Part shown: piece by piece, positions 7,019 through 9,245 of the stretch
How the letters are laid out: the number at the start of each line of letters is the position of its first letter
Position numbering within the stretch: the first letter of the stretch is position 1
Assembly: GCA_964565895.1 (NCBI GenBank)
Contig: CAZMGT010000084.1
Location: 1-9,245 of the forward strand
Source: CAZMGT01 sp964565895
GTDB taxonomy: Bacteria > Armatimonadota > Zipacnadia > UBA1398 > CAZMGT01
Direction of reading: 5' to 3'
DNA: 9,245 nt
The notes under the pieces: model-generated
The model's database searches: none
What the model saw: only the letters and a program-made list of their open reading frames with translations
What the model was told of the DNA's origin: nothing
Position numbers and translations under genes: made by a program

Positions 7019-7898
7019 AACGATCGAGTTCCACGTCGCCGAGACCGCGACCAACATCCGCCGCAACGGCCTCGCCTCGTTTGCGGCGATCACCAACTGC
7101 ACCCTAAGCCTCGCCGTCCTCGGCGTGTTTATCCTCGGCGGCTGGAACATTCGCGACAAAGCGGTGGAGATCGCCAGCAGCGTGCGCATCGTCATCCACA
7201 TGCGCCGCGACATCGACCTGCCGACCACCGAGCGCCTCGCCGAGGAGCTCAAGCAGCGCTATCCCTCGTGCATCAGGAGCATCGAGGTCGTCTCCGCCGA
7301 CGAGGCGTTCGACCGCTTCAAGCGCACACACCCCGAGCTCGCCGCGGAGCTCGACAAGCGCCCCAACCCCCTCGGCCCGCAAATCGAGGTCCGCCTGAAC
7401 AACCCCGAGGACTACGTGCCCATCGTCAACTGGGCCAAGCAAAACCCAAGCGTAGACGAGGCGCGCTATGGCCAGGCCGTGCTGGAAACCCTCGCTCGCT
7501 TCCGGCGCATTGGCGGCTGGCTCGCCGGGCTTATGCTCGTCGTGCTCACCATGGCCTCCATGCTCACTATCTCGAACACCATCCGCCTCACCATCCACGC
7601 CCGGCGCAAGGAAATAAGCATTATGCAAATGGTCGGCGCGACCTCCGGCTTTATCAAAACCCCGTTCGTCCTCGAGGGGATGTTCGACGGGGTAATGGGC
7701 GCGCTAATCGGCCTTGCCCTGTTGTTCCCCGCATATCTCGAGGTCGCCGACCTGTTGAGCAAAACAATCCCTGCACTCGCCCCCACGGTAACCTCGCCCG
7801 CGCAGTTGGCCACGGTGGGTGGGGCGCTCGTCGGCGCCGGGGCGCTGTTCGGCTTTGTGGGGAGCTATATCGCCGTGCAGAAATATCTCACGGTGTAG
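7008..7898 (+). CDS. ftsX: Cell division membrane protein FtsX
   Basis: FtsX is the integral-membrane partner of FtsE. It passes ATPase-driven changes to an extracytoplasmic hydrolase through its large external loop. The 296-residue protein has the family's four-helix plan: helix 1 at about 22-45, an external domain at about 46-167, helix 2 at about 168-190, helix 3 at about 219-242 and helix 4 at about 266-290. The cytoplasmic segment ARRKEISIMQMVGAT (198-212) is the conserved coupling region before helix 3. The external loop carries the usual amphipathic pattern (ADEAFDRFKRTHPELAAELD, 97-116). The start ATG lies within the end of ftsE, with a G-rich run (6993-6997) ten bases upstream. No truncation is visible. 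The next gene, a coiled-coil M23 peptidase, is the probable protein that this loop engages. Confidence 0.95.
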   Translation: MNLRTIEFHVAETATNIRRNGLASFAAITNCTLSLAVLGVFILGGWNIRDKAVEIASSVRIVIHMRRDIDLPTTERLAEELKQRYPSCIRSIEVVSADEAFDRFKRTHPELAAELDKRPNPLGPQIEVRLNNPEDYVPIVNWAKQNPSVDEARYGQAVLETLARFRRIGGWLAGLMLVVLTMASMLTISNTIRLTIHARRKEISIMQMVGATSGFIKTPFVLEGMFDGVMGALIGLALLFPAYLEVADLLSKTIPALAPTVTSPAQLATVGGALVGAGALFGFVGSYIAVQKYLTV

Positions 7899-7907
7899 CA
7901 AGCGGTG

Positions 7908-7952
7908 AACAGCAGCCTGTCCGGCCGCGTATTGTCAGAACAGGGTGCTGTT
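7908..7952. repeat. Imperfect 13-base inverted repeat between ftsX and the M23 peptidase gene
   Basis: AACAGCAGCCTGT (7908-7920) and ACAGGGTGCTGTT (7940-7952) pair over 13 positions with one G-G mismatch (7915 against 7945), enclosing a 19-base loop. It fills most of the 61-base gap between the ftsX stop and the peptidase ATG at 7960. The 3' arm contains AGGG (7942-7945), the only Shine-Dalgarno-like bases in front of the peptidase gene, and a possible GTG start at 7945. No T-tract follows, so it does not look like a plain terminator. It could be an RNA hairpin tuning translation, an mRNA processing site or an operator dyad. Confidence 0.6.
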
Positions 7953-7959
7953 GCGAGCG

Positions 7960-9099
7960 ATGGCTGAGACAAATATCCGCCAACACAGGCGCGCGCGGGG
8001 TGCGCTGTGGCTCGTGCTCGCCGCGCTCCTTGCCGGGGCGTTGGCCGGCGGGGCGCTGGCGCAGAGCTCCCTCCAGGCGCGGCGCCAGCGCCTGCGCGAG
8101 CAAATGGCCTACGCCCGGCGAAAAAAGCGCGAGGCGGAGAGCGAGGCCGCCCGCCTGCGCCAGCAGCTCCGCGCCGCCGAGCAGCGCCTCGCCCGCGCCC
8201 AGGCCATGGTCCGCCGCCTGGGCGACGAGATCCGCGCGACGAAGGACCGCATTGTTCAAACGAGCGCCGAGATCGAGCGCGTCCAGCGCGAAATTGCCGA
8301 GCAAGACGCGCTCATCGATGCGCGCATTGTCGCCCTGCACAAATACTCCAGCTCGGCCAGCCTGCTTGGCGCGTTCTTCGGCTCCGAGGACTTTACCGAC
8401 CTCATTGACTTCGCCTACATCGGCGAGAAGGTGCTCATGAGCGACCTTGAGCTTCTGCGCGAGCTAAAGCGCAAAAAGCGCGAGGTGGAACAGGCGCGCG
8501 AGCGGCTGAGGAAAATGGAGCGGGAGCTTCAGCGCCAGGAGCAGGCCTACGAGCAGGCCAAGCGCCAAGCGGCCGTCGAGGCCGAGCGCAAAAAGCAGCT
8601 CGTTAAGCGGCAGAACGAGCTCGCCCGGCAGTGGCAGCGCAAGCTCGACGCCCTCGCCGCCGAGTCCCGCGCCATCGAGCAGATGCTCCGCGGCACGCGC
8701 CTGCGCTACAGCGGCGTGTGGCGCGGGTCGTGGCTCCGCCCCTGCCCGGGGCCGATTACCTCGGGGTTTGGCATGCGCTTTCACCCCATCGCCCACCAGT
8801 GGCGTATGCACACCGGGGTAGACATCGGCGCGCCCACGGGAACGCCCGTGCGCGCCGCGGGCGACGGGCTCGTTATCTACGCCGGCTGGCGCGGGGGCTA
8901 TGGCAAATGCGTGATTATCGACCACGGCGGCGGCCGAGCTACGCTCTACGGCCACCTCAGCGTGATTCGCACCCGCGTGGGCGCCGTCGTCAAACGCGGC
9001 CAGGTTATCGGCAACGTGGGGAGCACGGGCTACAGCACAGGCCCGCACCTGCACTTCGAGGTGCGCATCAACGGCCGCCCCGTTAACCCGCTTAGATAG
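7960..9099 (+). CDS. Secreted coiled-coil M23 (LytM-type) peptidoglycan endopeptidase, EnvC-like FtsEX partner
   Basis: This 379-residue exported protein probably cleaves peptidoglycan cross-links at division, under control of FtsEX. Residues 1-34 are a signal peptide (basic QHRRAR, a hydrophobic core from about 15, cleavage after ALA34). Residues 36-125 and 165-245 are long charged Gln/Glu/Arg-rich coiled coils. They flank a break (about 128-165) with KYSSSASLLGAFFGSEDFTDL, as in EnvC-like proteins. The C-terminal M23 domain (about 255-379) holds GMRFHP, HTGVD (His284 and Asp288), YGHLS (His332) and GPHLHFEV (His363 and His365). His284, Asp288 and His365 are the expected zinc ligands, so the domain looks active, whereas E. 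coli EnvC is degenerate and acts only as an amidase activator. The ATG at 7960 is chosen for signal-peptide fit; an in-frame GTG at 7945 would add five residues, and neither has a strong ribosome binding site. It is third in the ftsE-ftsX operon. Confidence 0.9.
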   Translation: MAETNIRQHRRARGALWLVLAALLAGALAGGALAQSSLQARRQRLREQMAYARRKKREAESEAARLRQQLRAAEQRLARAQAMVRRLGDEIRATKDRIVQTSAEIERVQREIAEQDALIDARIVALHKYSSSASLLGAFFGSEDFTDLIDFAYIGEKVLMSDLELLRELKRKKREVEQARERLRKMERELQRQEQAYEQAKRQAAVEAERKKQLVKRQNELARQWQRKLDALAAESRAIEQMLRGTRLRYSGVWRGSWLRPCPGPITSGFGMRFHPIAHQWRMHTGVDIGAPTGTPVRAAGDGLVIYAGWRGGYGKCVIIDHGGGRATLYGHLSVIRTRVGAVVKRGQVIGNVGSTGYSTGPHLHFEVRINGRPVNPLR

Positions 9100-9124
9100 C
9101 GCTCTGCACCGCCCAAAGCGCAGC

Positions 9125-9245
9125 ATGCCGCTCGCCGCCCCGCCGTTTCCGCGCAAGCGTGGCCGCCCGCCGCCTCAATGGGGGCGGGAGCCGCCCTACC
9201 TGCGCGCGAATTTCAGCTCCGCGCAAATGGGTGGGCAGCGCCAGT
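9125..9245 (+). CDS. Possible partial open frame at window end (uncertain)
   Basis: An ATG at 9125 opens a frame that stays open for 40 codons to the window edge. It begins MPLAAPPFPRKRGRPPPQW and then continues without a recognisable domain. There is no clear ribosome binding site and other frames here are also open, as expected in GC-rich DNA. A hairpin at 9182-9196 lies inside it, which argues that the stretch may be intergenic. Operons of this type often continue with a carboxy-terminal processing protease, but the visible residues do not resemble one. Confidence 0.15.
   Translation, partial: MPLAAPPFPRKRGRPPPQWGREPPYLRANFSSAQMGGQRQ
9182..9196 (+). terminator. GC-rich hairpin after the peptidase gene (possible terminator)
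   Basis: GGGCGG (9182-9187), loop GAG and CCGCCC (9191-9196) form a perfect six-pair stem 82 bases after the peptidase stop. An alternative pairing of CCCGCC (9166-9171) with GGCGGG (9183-9188) overlaps it. No T-run follows, so it is at best a non-canonical terminator for the ftsE-ftsX-peptidase operon. Confidence 0.3.

Noticed and set aside
7908..7952. Inverted repeat as terminal repeats of an insertion sequence or as an attachment site
   Set aside because: Only 19 bases lie between the arms and no transposase, integrase or target-site duplication is present.

Overview
This is a GC-rich bacterial chromosomal window carrying ordinary bacterial genes packed tightly together. It shows no tRNA, rRNA, CRISPR array, insertion sequence or phage gene that I could recognise. 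The organism cannot be named from this sequence. A short 'Aquifex-type' aconitase, an FtsE-FtsX-M23 peptidase run and a symporter next to a large secreted glycosidase-like protein would fit a deep-branching or poorly cultured bacterium, for example the Armatimonadota, Lentisphaerota or Sumerlaeota. That is a low-confidence inference from gene content and GC richness.

Layout. (1) Bases 3-1355 (+) hold the C-terminal 450 residues of a sodium:solute symporter whose start lies outside the window. (2) Eight bases later, 1364-4177 (+) encodes a 937-residue exported protein, probably a lipoprotein. It has a beta-rich N-terminal part, a central TIM-barrel glycosidase-like region and a C-terminal region resembling the class-I glutamine-amidotransferase/ThuA-like fold. 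The pair looks like an uptake-plus-hydrolysis operon for an unidentified carbohydrate. (3) Bases 4215-6134 (-) encode a complete 639-residue aconitase, convergent with the operon before it. (4) Bases 6135-6331 are a divergent intergenic region with a good sigma-70-type promoter (perfect TATAAT at 6296-6301) facing ftsE. It also holds several copies of a GC-rich 9-mer. (5) Bases 6332-9099 (+) form a cell-division operon: ftsE, ftsX (11-base overlap) and a secreted coiled-coil M23 endopeptidase. (6) Bases 9100-9245 hold a GC-rich hairpin and an uncertain open frame that runs off the end.

How the genes work together. FtsE (ATPase) and FtsX (membrane protein) form a type VII ABC mechanotransmission complex that switches on a periplasmic or extracellular peptidoglycan hydrolase through its coiled coil. 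The third gene has the layout of such a partner. Unlike E. coli EnvC, it keeps all the expected zinc-binding and catalytic residues, so it is probably itself the hydrolase. The most unusual non-coding element is a 13-base inverted repeat with one mismatch in the ftsX-peptidase gap, overlapping the only Shine-Dalgarno-like bases in front of the peptidase gene. The protein most worth characterising is the 937-residue glycosidase-like one. I found no clear evidence of a wholly new system.
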